Of a stretch of 64,000 nucleotides of DNA, positions 1-6,771 are shown piece after piece (the stretch's first letter is position 1; each line of letters starts with the position of its first letter). The stretch comes from UBA4085 sp964556755. GTDB lineage: Bacteria; Acidobacteriota; Aminicenantia; Aminicenantales; UBA4085. Location: NCBI GenBank assembly GCA_964556755.1, contig CAZKXI010000003.1, positions 62,001-126,000 of the forward strand. Reading direction: 5' to 3'. The notes below the pieces were generated by a model. That model had not been told where the DNA came from. It was given only the letters and a program-made list of their open reading frames with translations, and ran no database searches. The position numbers were made by a program, and so were the translations under genes.

Positions 1-855
1 ATCGAGGACGTCGGCGATGCGTGTCACCCGGGCTTGGAACGTCTCCCCGGGGTAGGCGATCAGCTCCAGCTCGATCCGCTCGCCCGGCTCGATCAGACGG
101 ATCGACGTCTCCGGGATCTCGGACGTCACCCAGACCGTGCTGAGGTCGGCTACCGTCATGACCGGAGTCGAGACGTCGCTCAGGTACTCGCCCGCCGACA
201 CCGAAAGCTCGATGACCTTGCCCGTCAGGGGCGCCGTGACGGTCATGCGCGAGCTCGGCGAGGTCCGGTCGAGGCCCAGGATCTCCAGACGGCGGCGGGC
301 CTGCTCGCGGGCCGCTTCGGTCTGGTCGACCGAAGCCTGGGCTACGGCCAGTTCGTTCTCCGCGGCCATGACGTCCTTGCGCGAAGCGGCCTTGTGCTCG
401 AAGAGGTCGTTGGCCCGGTTGCGGTCGGCCGTGACCTTGGCCAGATTAGCCCGCGACTGGACGGCCGCGGACAAGGCTTGCCGGTAGGCCGAGACGGCGT
501 CCTCGGCCTCGGGGCTGTCCACCGTCATCACCGGCTGCCCCGCCCGCACGGAATCGCCGAGCCGGACCGCGACGGTCGCGACGCGGCCGGCCGCCGGGAC
601 ATGGACGCGGCCGACCCGGCTGACGTCGAAGTCGATCTGGCCGGGAGCGGAGACCTCATTCAGAGAGACCGGAGCGGCTTGGACGGTCTCGACTCGAACC
701 TGCTCGAGCAGGGGCGAATCGGGCGGTAGGACGATCAAGCCGCCGGCTCCCGCTTCGGGGGCGGCCGTGGCCTCGGCCGGGGGAGCCTTGCGGCAGCCGA
801 TCTCGGTCGTCAGGGCGAGTCCGACTAGGAGGAGAATGAAGCCTCTATTTCTCAT
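1..855 (-). CDS. RND efflux periplasmic adaptor (membrane fusion protein), 3' part missing
   Basis: This is a periplasmic adaptor that would link an inner-membrane RND pump to TolC. The 285 visible residues start with a hydrophobic export signal ending near Cys21 (TEIGC, an imperfect lipobox). A lipoyl-like half (RVGRVHVPAAGRVATV, then VRLGDSVRAGQPV) and a long alpha-hairpin of charged helices follow, then the second lipoyl half (TVTAPLTGKVIELSV) and the start of the beta-barrel domain. The reading frame is open to the window edge, so the C-terminus is outside. The ATG at 855 overlaps the stop of the upstream tolC-like gene by 11 bases, implying translational coupling. The order small protein - TolC - adaptor resembles CusCBA-type heavy-metal or cation exporters, but no substrate can be read from the sequence. 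Confidence 0.9.
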   Translation of the reverse strand, partial: MRNRGFILLLVGLALTTEIGCRKAPPAEATAAPEAGAGGLIVLPPDSPLLEQVRVETVQAAPVSLNEVSAPGQIDFDVSRVGRVHVPAAGRVATVAVRLGDSVRAGQPVMTVDSPEAEDAVSAYRQALSAAVQSRANLAKVTADRNRANDLFEHKAASRKDVMAAENELAVAQASVDQTEAAREQARRRLEILGLDRTSPSSRMTVTAPLTGKVIELSVSAGEYLSDVSTPVMTVADLSTVWVTSEIPETSIRLIEPGERIELELIAYPGETFQARVTRIADVLD

Positions 856-2113
856 CAGAATCTCCTTGGAGCGGCCGACCGACCGCCCGTTCCAGCGCGG
901 CCAAGGTGAGGCGATAGCTCATGCGCGCTTCAGCGTAGGAGCGGCGCGCGTCCAACAGGCTGCGGCGGGCTTCGATCAGCTCGATACCGCCGATCTCGCC
1001 CCTCTCGTAGCGGTAGAGAAAAGCGGCGTAGGCCTCTTCGGCCGGCCGCACGATCTTGTCGGCGTAGAGCCCGATCTGTGCCCGGGCCGCCTCGGCATGG
1101 GCGGCGGCCTCTTCGACCTCGCGTCCGATCCGGTTTTGCAGGTCCTCGGCGTCGCGGCGCAGGGAGCGCGCGTCCGCTTCGGCCTCGGCCATGGCGCCGC
1201 GCTTCGGCTGCCAGAAGAACACCGGCAGGGCGAATGACAGGGTCAGATCCCACGTCGTCGCTTCGCCGGCCAGCCGGTGTCGCGATAATCCCAGGCTGAA
1301 GTCGGGCCAGAGGCTCCTGCGGGCCTGCCGGAGCTTGAGGGCCCCGGCCGCTTCGGCCGCGCGAAGCTTCCTCATCTCCGGCCGTTCGGCGTCGGCCAGC
1401 TCTTGGAGCCGGTCCGGCTCCAGTTGAGCCAAGGTCGGCAGGGGATCCTCCCTGACCGCGAGCGGTTGGCGAGGTCCGCGGGCCAGAAGGTAGTTGAGGC
1501 GGGCTTCGGCCAGCCGCTTCTCATTGCGGGCGGTCAACAGGCCGGCGGTGGCCTTGGAGGCTTCCACCCGGGCCCGCAGGACTTCGACCTCGGCCGTGTC
1601 GCCGGCCGCCAGCTTGGCCTCGGCCTTGGCCAGAAAGTCGGCCGCCAGGTCCGCGTCCTGCTGGGCGTACTGGATCTTCTCCCCGGCCAGGATCAGCCCG
1701 TAGAAGGCCTCCGCCACCCGGAAGCGCAGGTCCAGCTGGAGCGATTCGATGTCCGCCGAGGCCTGCTCGGCCTCGTGGTCGGCGATGCGTCCGCGCAGGA
1801 TCCGGCGGCCGGGAAACTCGAGCGTTTGGCTGAGGCCGACATAGGTCTCGCCGGACGAGCCGAGGGAGAACGGGGCGGACTGGAGGTCGGAGTCGAGCTC
1901 GAAGGACGGCGGGGCGAGCTCACGAGCCTGGCGAGCCCGGGCCAGAGCGCTCTCATACGATTCACGGGACGAGAGCAAGAGGGGATGACGCTCCAAGGCG
2001 ATTTCGACGCAGCGGCTTAGGGTCAAGGCAGCTTCCGGCTTGTTCTGGGCTCGGATCGGAGTCCAAAGGCCGGCCAGAAGGCAGAGTAAGGCAGTCAAGC
2101 GTTGGGATTCCAT
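845..2113 (-). CDS. TolC-family outer membrane efflux protein
   Basis: Outer-membrane channel of a tripartite efflux system. The 422-residue protein has an N-terminal signal peptide (about 1-22, hydrophobic LTALLCLLAGLW), then two OEP-type halves rich in long Ala/Glu/Arg helices. Typical features are ALTLSRCVEIALERHP at the start of the first half and the repeated helical segment near the C-terminus (YRYERGEIGGIELIEARRS). The length matches CusC/TolC relatives. A GAGGAGG ribosome site lies just before the ATG. It sits between a small membrane-anchored Cys protein and the adaptor gene, and its stop overlaps the adaptor start. Metal efflux is inferred from gene order only. Confidence 0.9.
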   Translation of the reverse strand: MESQRLTALLCLLAGLWTPIRAQNKPEAALTLSRCVEIALERHPLLLSSRESYESALARARQARELAPPSFELDSDLQSAPFSLGSSGETYVGLSQTLEFPGRRILRGRIADHEAEQASADIESLQLDLRFRVAEAFYGLILAGEKIQYAQQDADLAADFLAKAEAKLAAGDTAEVEVLRARVEASKATAGLLTARNEKRLAEARLNYLLARGPRQPLAVREDPLPTLAQLEPDRLQELADAERPEMRKLRAAEAAGALKLRQARRSLWPDFSLGLSRHRLAGEATTWDLTLSFALPVFFWQPKRGAMAEAEADARSLRRDAEDLQNRIGREVEEAAAHAEAARAQIGLYADKIVRPAEEAYAAFLYRYERGEIGGIELIEARRSLLDARRSYAEARMSYRLTLAALERAVGRPLQGDSDEK

Positions 2114-2179
2114 CGGTCCTCCTCTAGACCGCGCAGGTCGGGGATGTCAGCGGAAGGCGGACGAGAGCGGGCGCGGCGG

Positions 2180-2458
2180 CTAGGCCTGGGGAGGGGCGCG
2201 CGAGGCGCGGGAGACGCCGGCGGAATCGACGATGGAAGGGGAGAGAGCGGGCTCGATGCAGGCGATGAAGGCCGGCTCGGGCACGATGAAGAAGTGGATC
2301 GTCGAGACGGACAGCGACGAGCTCTGGAATTGGCAGGCGGGGCAGTTCGGATCGGGCTTGCAGGTCCTTTCCGTATGGAGGAAACCGGCCAGGACGGTGG
2401 AGGCAAGAAAGACCAGAAGGAAGGAGGCGAGAAGCAGCTTCCTCTGTCTTGGGCGCAT
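2180..2458 (-). CDS. Small exported or membrane-anchored Cys-containing protein at the head of the efflux operon
   Basis: Unrecognised 92-residue protein. One hydrophobic segment (about residues 8-26) acts as a signal or anchor. It is followed by a short extracytoplasmic part with C-x5-C-x2-C (Cys33, Cys39, Cys42) and a second hydrophobic patch around residues 54-70. A sigma70-like promoter sits directly upstream and the TolC gene begins 66 bases downstream, so it is probably the first gene of the efflux operon. Small Cys-bearing proteins of this kind occur ahead of metal-efflux genes, which makes metal binding or sensing a reasonable but unproven guess. Confidence 0.65.
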   Translation of the reverse strand: MRPRQRKLLLASFLLVFLASTVLAGFLHTERTCKPDPNCPACQFQSSSLSVSTIHFFIVPEPAFIACIEPALSPSIVDSAGVSRASRAPPQA

Positions 2459-2473
2459 GACGAACCGCGAGGG

Positions 2474-2503
2474 ACTATATCAGAGATGGCCGCTGCGAGG
2501 CAA
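2474..2503 (-). promoter_or_regulatory. sigma70-like promoter of the efflux operon
   Basis: Read on the minus strand: TTGCCT (2498-2503), 18 bases, TATAGT (2474-2479), with the first ATG at 2458. The -35 box lies at the foot of the palindrome at 2502-2548. Confidence 0.5.
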
Positions 2504-2548
2504 TTCGCAGACACATGCCGAATCCCATTCGGTATGTGTCTGCGAATT
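2502..2548. repeat. 22-bp-stem palindrome (REP-like hairpin)
   Basis: Arms 2502-2523 and 2527-2548 are complementary except for one position (G-T) around a CCC loop. The core GCAGACACA...CCGAAT recurs in the hairpin at 26884-26920. It sits between the end of the leftward HEAT operon and the promoter of the efflux operon. There is no T-run, so it is not a classic intrinsic terminator, though it may still stop or stabilise transcripts. Confidence 0.75.
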
Positions 2549-2558
2549 CAAAGCGAAT

Positions 2559-3728
2559 TCACTTCTTGAGGAGGATCTCCTCGAACAGCCTGATGGCCGA
2601 CGGGTCGCCGCTCTGGCCCAGCCAGAAGAGGGCCTGCTTGCGGACTCCCGGGTCGCCGCTGGCCTTGGCCAGGTCGATCAGGACCGGCAGCGACTTGTCC
2701 TTGGGCATCCGGCTGATGGCGAAGACGGCTTGCTCCTTGACCTCGTCCCGGCCCTTGGTCTGGACGATGTCCTTGAGCGCCTTGAGGCTCTCCTCGGAGG
2801 CCCTCTGGCCCAGCCAGAACACGGCTGTCTTGCGGATCTCAGGATCCGGCTCGCCCTTGGCCAGGGCGATGATCTCCGCCGCGGCCTCCGGGCTCTTGAT
2901 GAGCTGGATGCCGAAGACGATCTGCTTCTTCACCGAGGCGACCTTCTCCCGGGCATAGACCGCCTTCAAGTCGGCCAGACTGCGGGGGTCCTGTGCGGCG
3001 CCCAACCAGAAGACCGCCTGCTCGCGGACCTTGGCCGGCTCGGAGCCCATGGCCACGGCCTTGACGAAAGCGTAGCCTCCCGGGCCGCTGTGGAGGGAGG
3101 CCAGGAAGAGGAGGCTCGACTTGAGCTTCTCATCCGCCGATTGGGCGAAGGCGGCTTTGACCCGGTTCAGACTTTCGTCGTTGGACGTCCGGCCCATCCA
3201 GAAGGCCGGCGTGGGGCCGAACTCATAGGTCTGTTCCGGATCCAGCACCGTCGCGTCGATGACCGCGCCCGATGGGGCATGGAGAAGCAGCAGGGCGGCC
3301 GGCGACGGCGCGTCCTTGTCTTCGCCGGTCGAGATCCCGTTGGCGTCCGACTTGTCTCGGCCGCGAACCTTGATCTTGGCTCCCTCGGAGCCGATCGTGT
3401 AGGTCTGGACGATCTTGGCCTCGCCGTGAGAATGGATCTTGTGGCGGCTTTCGAACATCCAGGCCGTGAAATATCCCGCTCCGCCGGCTTGTCGGCGGGC
3501 CGCTTCGTCGCGGGCGGCCAACGTGGATCCGGCCGCCGTCCCGACCTTCCCGGTCAGGAAGGCGGGGACTTGGGCCGCGGCCTGGACCGCCGTCGGCTCG
3601 AGGCCGGGCCCGGAGACCGCCGGCCGGGCGTGGGATGTTCCCGCGGCCCAGGCCCCGACCAGGGCCAGAAGGAGGGCGGCCGTGATCCCGGCCGCCCCCG
3701 CCGTCCCTCTCGATCTCGTCTGGCTCAT
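2559..3728 (-). CDS. HEAT-repeat protein, membrane-anchored or exported
   Basis: 389 residues. The N-terminal hydrophobic stretch (about 13-32) is a signal or anchor. A central region without recognisable motifs (about 60-220) is followed by five or so HEAT repeats of about 31 residues. Each repeat carries a variant of AVFWLGQ (AVFWLGAAQ, TAVFWLGQR, AVFAISRM, ALFWLGQS). Such solenoids bind other proteins; no enzymatic motif is visible. It is the last gene of an operon with an ECF sigma factor, its anti-sigma factor and a second HEAT protein whose repeats carry the same WLGQ signature, so the two probably arose by duplication and may act in one envelope signalling system. Confidence 0.85.
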   Translation of the reverse strand: MSQTRSRGTAGAAGITAALLLALVGAWAAGTSHARPAVSGPGLEPTAVQAAAQVPAFLTGKVGTAAGSTLAARDEAARRQAGGAGYFTAWMFESRHKIHSHGEAKIVQTYTIGSEGAKIKVRGRDKSDANGISTGEDKDAPSPAALLLLHAPSGAVIDATVLDPEQTYEFGPTPAFWMGRTSNDESLNRVKAAFAQSADEKLKSSLLFLASLHSGPGGYAFVKAVAMGSEPAKVREQAVFWLGAAQDPRSLADLKAVYAREKVASVKKQIVFGIQLIKSPEAAAEIIALAKGEPDPEIRKTAVFWLGQRASEESLKALKDIVQTKGRDEVKEQAVFAISRMPKDKSLPVLIDLAKASGDPGVRKQALFWLGQSGDPSAIRLFEEILLKK

Positions 3729-3753
3729 GGCTTACCCTCTCGCGATCGCCGGA

Positions 3754-5100
3754 TCACTTCTCCAGCAGCTCACGCAGGTACTTCATGGCTTCCTCGTTCT
3801 TGGACTGGCCCAGCCAGAAGATGATCTGCTTCTTGGCTTCGGGGTCCTTCTCGGCCCGGGCCATCTCGATCATCATCGGCACGGCCTTGTCCATGCCGCC
3901 CTGAGCCAGCGAATGGATGACCATCTGCTTGGTCTTGCTGTCCGTGCTCTTCTTGTAGATGTCGACCAGAACCGGCGCGATGTCCTCGCCCTTCATCTGG
4001 CCCAGCCAGAAGATGGCCTGCTCGCGGGCCTTGGCGTCCTTCTCGGTGCGGGCGACTTCGATCAGCTTGGCCCGGGCCTGGGGGCTCTTGCTCTGGCCGA
4101 AGGCCATGATCAGGCTCTCCTTGACCTTGGCGTCCTGGGCCTCGTTGTAGAGGCCGAAGAGCAGGGCCTGGCTGGCCTCGTCCTTGCGCTGGCCGAGCCA
4201 GAAGACGGCCTGGGCCCGCAGCTTGGGATCGGGGTCGGACTTGGCCACCTCGACCATCTTGGCCGTGGCCTTGGGGCTCTTGCTCTGGGCCAGGGCGAAG
4301 AAGATACGCTCTTTGCCCTTGGCCTCGGCGCTGCCGTAGACCCTGAGCAGGGCGTCCAAGGCGGCCTCGTCCTTGCTCTGGGCCAGCCCGAAGAAGGCCA
4401 TCTCCCGGACGCGGGCTGAGGGGTCCTTGACCGCCAGCTCCGACAGCAGGGGGATCACCTTGGGATCCTTGCTTTGGGTGATGACGAACAGAGCCTGGGA
4501 GCGAAGCTCGTCGGACTTCTCGGTGCGGATCATCTTCTCCAGGACCGGGAAGGCCTTCTCCTTGTCCATGCCCAGCATGGCGTGCAGGGCGACCAGCTTG
4601 ATCTCCTCGTCGGGCGTCAGCTTGGCCTTGTGGCGAGCCTCGGGCTCCTCGGATTCCTCGGGCTCCTCGATCGAGCCGTCGATGTACTTCTCGTAGCCCT
4701 CCAGGCCGCTCTTGGCCAGGCTCTCCGCGATCTGCAGCCGCAGGATCTTGGCGTCCTTGGCCCAGCTGTTGGCCGCATAGGCCTCGAGCAGGGTGTTGAG
4801 CTTGTCGATGGCTTCCTTCTTGGTCTCCAGCTTGCGGGCCTGGTCGGCCATTCCGGCCGCCAGCTTGTCCAGGCTGTAGCCCAGCCAGTAGTAGGATTCG
4901 CCCATGTAGGCGCTCTTGGGATAGCTTCTCTCGAGCATCCGCAGGGCGTCCAGGGCGGCCGTCCAGTCCTTCTGGTAGATGGCCTGCTTGGCCTTGTCAT
5001 AGGTCTGCTTGGCCTGGTCCTGGGCCTTGTCCTGGGCGGCCAAGCCGCCGGCCAAGGCCAGGACGACGATTAGAGTCCAGCCGATGATGGTCTTCTTCAT
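3754..5100 (-). CDS. Secreted HEAT-repeat protein with N-terminal TPR-like region
   Basis: 448 residues starting at the second of two nearby ATGs, which has an AGGAG site 7 bases upstream. A clear signal peptide (ending near GGLAAQ) precedes a TPR/YbgF-like segment (about 25-120, with YPKSAYMGESYYWLGYSLDKLA). After an acidic linker (EEPEESEEPEARHK) come eight or nine HEAT repeats to the end with the recurring signatures FWLGQ and FFALAQSK. It begins 10 bases after the anti-sigma gene, so they are co-transcribed. It is probably a periplasmic protein-interaction scaffold; no catalytic residues are seen. Confidence 0.88.
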   Translation of the reverse strand: MKKTIIGWTLIVVLALAGGLAAQDKAQDQAKQTYDKAKQAIYQKDWTAALDALRMLERSYPKSAYMGESYYWLGYSLDKLAAGMADQARKLETKKEAIDKLNTLLEAYAANSWAKDAKILRLQIAESLAKSGLEGYEKYIDGSIEEPEESEEPEARHKAKLTPDEEIKLVALHAMLGMDKEKAFPVLEKMIRTEKSDELRSQALFVITQSKDPKVIPLLSELAVKDPSARVREMAFFGLAQSKDEAALDALLRVYGSAEAKGKERIFFALAQSKSPKATAKMVEVAKSDPDPKLRAQAVFWLGQRKDEASQALLFGLYNEAQDAKVKESLIMAFGQSKSPQARAKLIEVARTEKDAKAREQAIFWLGQMKGEDIAPVLVDIYKKSTDSKTKQMVIHSLAQGGMDKAVPMMIEMARAEKDPEAKKQIIFWLGQSKNEEAMKYLRELLEK

Positions 5101-5110
5101 AGTCATTCTC

Positions 5111-5860
5111 CTAGCTCGTTTTCAGGATCTGCATCCGGAAGAGGATGCCGCGCTCGTCGATCAGGCTCCGGACCTGCGCCGGGGATGCGCCGCCGGGGCC
5201 CTGACCGTTGATGATCTCTTTCAGGACGAGGTCGAGGTCGTCGAGAAGCTCGGCCGCCGCGGGATCGCCGCCGTTCAGGGCCCGCCGCAAGAGCAGGTTC
5301 TGCATCAAGAGCCCGCGCAGCAGCCGTTCGTCCACCTGGACGACGGCTCCCGGCTTGGCCCCGTTGACGGCGTGGGCGAAGTCGAGCAGCAGCGGCCGCA
5401 AGTCCTCGATGTGGGAGGCCAGCATCGGCCGGACGAAGTCGGCCACGGCGGAGGGCGAAGCCGCGGCTCCCGCGCCGCCGGATGCCGCGCTCAGGACCGG
5501 AGCCGGGTCCGGTCCGGGCTTGAGGGCGAAGCGGCCGATCAGGATGCCGGCAGCCAGGACGACGGCCAGCCCGGCCGCGGCCGGGGCGAATCGCCGCCAA
5601 GGCGAGGCGGCCGTCCGCGGGGCCTCGGCCGGGGCCTCGATCCCGCCGCGGATGGCGCGCCAGGCCCGGTCCGCGTCGAAGGCCGGGACCTCGGCGGGGC
5701 GGTGGGCCGCAACGAGGTCCAGCACCGCCCGGGTCTCGTCCCGGTCGGCGGCGCAAGCTTCGCAGCCGAGGAGATGGGCTTCGAGGGCCGCCTTCTCGGC
5801 CGGGCCGAGCTCGCCGTAATGGTCCAGCACGATGGCTTGCCGGGCTTGCTTACATCTCAT
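5111..5860 (-). CDS. Zinc-finger anti-sigma factor, single-pass membrane protein
   Basis: 249 residues. The N-terminal zf-HC2-like anti-sigma domain contains the zinc-binding pattern H29-x3-C33-x2-C36 (HLLGCEAC). A linker leads to one transmembrane helix at about 91-109 (FAPAAAGLAVVLAAGILIG). The remaining 140 residues are extracytoplasmic, predicted helical, and lack a known fold. Its start overlaps the end of the ECF sigma gene by 11 bases, the usual arrangement for a sigma/anti-sigma pair. It presumably holds the sigma factor at the membrane until an envelope signal arrives; the HEAT proteins encoded next are candidates for sensing or output. Confidence 0.9.
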   Translation of the reverse strand: MRCKQARQAIVLDHYGELGPAEKAALEAHLLGCEACAADRDETRAVLDLVAAHRPAEVPAFDADRAWRAIRGGIEAPAEAPRTAASPWRRFAPAAAGLAVVLAAGILIGRFALKPGPDPAPVLSAASGGAGAAASPSAVADFVRPMLASHIEDLRPLLLDFAHAVNGAKPGAVVQVDERLLRGLLMQNLLLRRALNGGDPAAAELLDDLDLVLKEIINGQGPGGASPAQVRSLIDERGILFRMQILKTS

Positions 5861-6425
5861 AGCCGTCCTCCAGAGCGCAGCACCGCAGCCGCTTCTTCAG
5901 GGCTTCCACGGCCCGGAAGAGGTGCTTCTTGACGCTGCCCTCAGTCGTCTGCACCGTGCGGGCGATCTCCTTGATGGAGCAGCCCATGTCGTGGCGCAGG
6001 GTGAAGATCATGCGTTGGCGGGGCGTCAACCGGTCCAGGGCCCGATCGATCTGCTCCCGGATCTCGCGGCTGCGGGCCGACCGCTCCGGATCGTCCTCCG
6101 GCATCCCCGCGGCGAGGCCGGCCAGGGGAGCGCCCTCCAGGGGCTGGGCGCTGCGGCGCCGGGCCCGGCGCAGCGCGTCGATGCTGCAGTTGACGCAGAT
6201 GCGGTTGATCCAGACTCCGAAGTCGGGGCTCTTGCCGGCGTCGAACGTGCCCAGGGCCCGATAGGCCCGGATGAAGGTCTCCTGCAGGACATCCTCGGCG
6301 TCGGAGCGGTTGCGCAGGTACTTGTAGGCCAGGCCGAAGACCCGCCCGTTGTGGCTCTCGAAGAGGGTCCGGAAGGCTTCCCCGTCGCCCGTCCGGGCCG
6401 TCTGGATCAAGGTGGTCTCGTCCAT
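5850..6425 (-). CDS. ECF-type RNA polymerase sigma factor
   Basis: 191 residues with the two sigma70 regions kept in ECF factors. Region 2 (about 15-85) has YKYLRNRSDAEDVLQETFIRAYRAL; region 4 (about 125-185) has LTPRQRMIFTLRHDMGCSIKEIA followed by a helix-turn-helix with TEGSVKKHLFRA. There is no region 1 or 3. It is the first gene of a four-gene leftward operon with its anti-sigma factor and two HEAT proteins. A small transposon-like element (6460-6684) ends 34 bases upstream of the start, so it lies in or beside the promoter and could affect expression. Confidence 0.95.
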   Translation of the reverse strand: MDETTLIQTARTGDGEAFRTLFESHNGRVFGLAYKYLRNRSDAEDVLQETFIRAYRALGTFDAGKSPDFGVWINRICVNCSIDALRRARRRSAQPLEGAPLAGLAAGMPEDDPERSARSREIREQIDRALDRLTPRQRMIFTLRHDMGCSIKEIARTVQTTEGSVKKHLFRAVEALKKRLRCCALEDGYEM

Positions 6426-6459
6426 GGCGCCTCTATCGCCTATATATACGCCGATCGCC

Positions 6460-6684
6460 GAAATAGGGGGACAGTATACGTAATTCCCTAATACATTTGT
6501 TGACGGTTAGGAGCGACGAAACTCGTCAACATAATTGATTTCAACAACATGGCATTTTCGCAGGCCTTTAGCCAGTCCAGGGGGGTCGCGCTGAACCGGG
6601 TTACTTCGAAGGACGTGGCGCAGACAAGGATCGCTCCTTGCGGATGATCGAAATAGGGAATTACGTATACTGTCCCCCTATTTC
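6460..6684. mobile_element. 225-bp MITE-like element with perfect 31-bp terminal inverted repeats
   Basis: The left end 6460-6490 (begins GAAATAGGGGGACAGTATAC) and right end 6654-6684 are exact reverse complements over 31 bases. The right end also folds on itself (GAAATAGGG with CCCTATTTC). There is no open frame inside. Related ends occur at 29643-29685, 35342-35383, 36888-36920 and 37209-37243. Ends of this look resemble the palindromes associated with IS200/RAYT-type tyrosine transposases, but no transposase is encoded in the window. The element occupies most of the 346-base gap between the divergent sigma gene and the DUF5703 gene; the rest of that gap (6426-6459, 6685-6771) shows only a GGGAGA ribosome site. 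Confidence 0.8.
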
Positions 6685-6771
6685 ATGGGGATGGATTTTC
6701 CAGGCGGCGGGTGATACGCTGGCAGGCATCCGGCCTGGCCGGGCGCTCCATCCACTCAGGGAGACAGGGTC

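Noticed and set aside
34..729. 231-codon plus-strand open frame at the window start
   Set aside because: The minus strand encodes an uninterrupted membrane fusion protein with lipoyl and hairpin domains over the same bases.
2502..2548. Palindrome considered as an intrinsic terminator
   Set aside because: No T-run follows on either strand, and the same core recurs elsewhere, so a REP-like repeat is the better reading.
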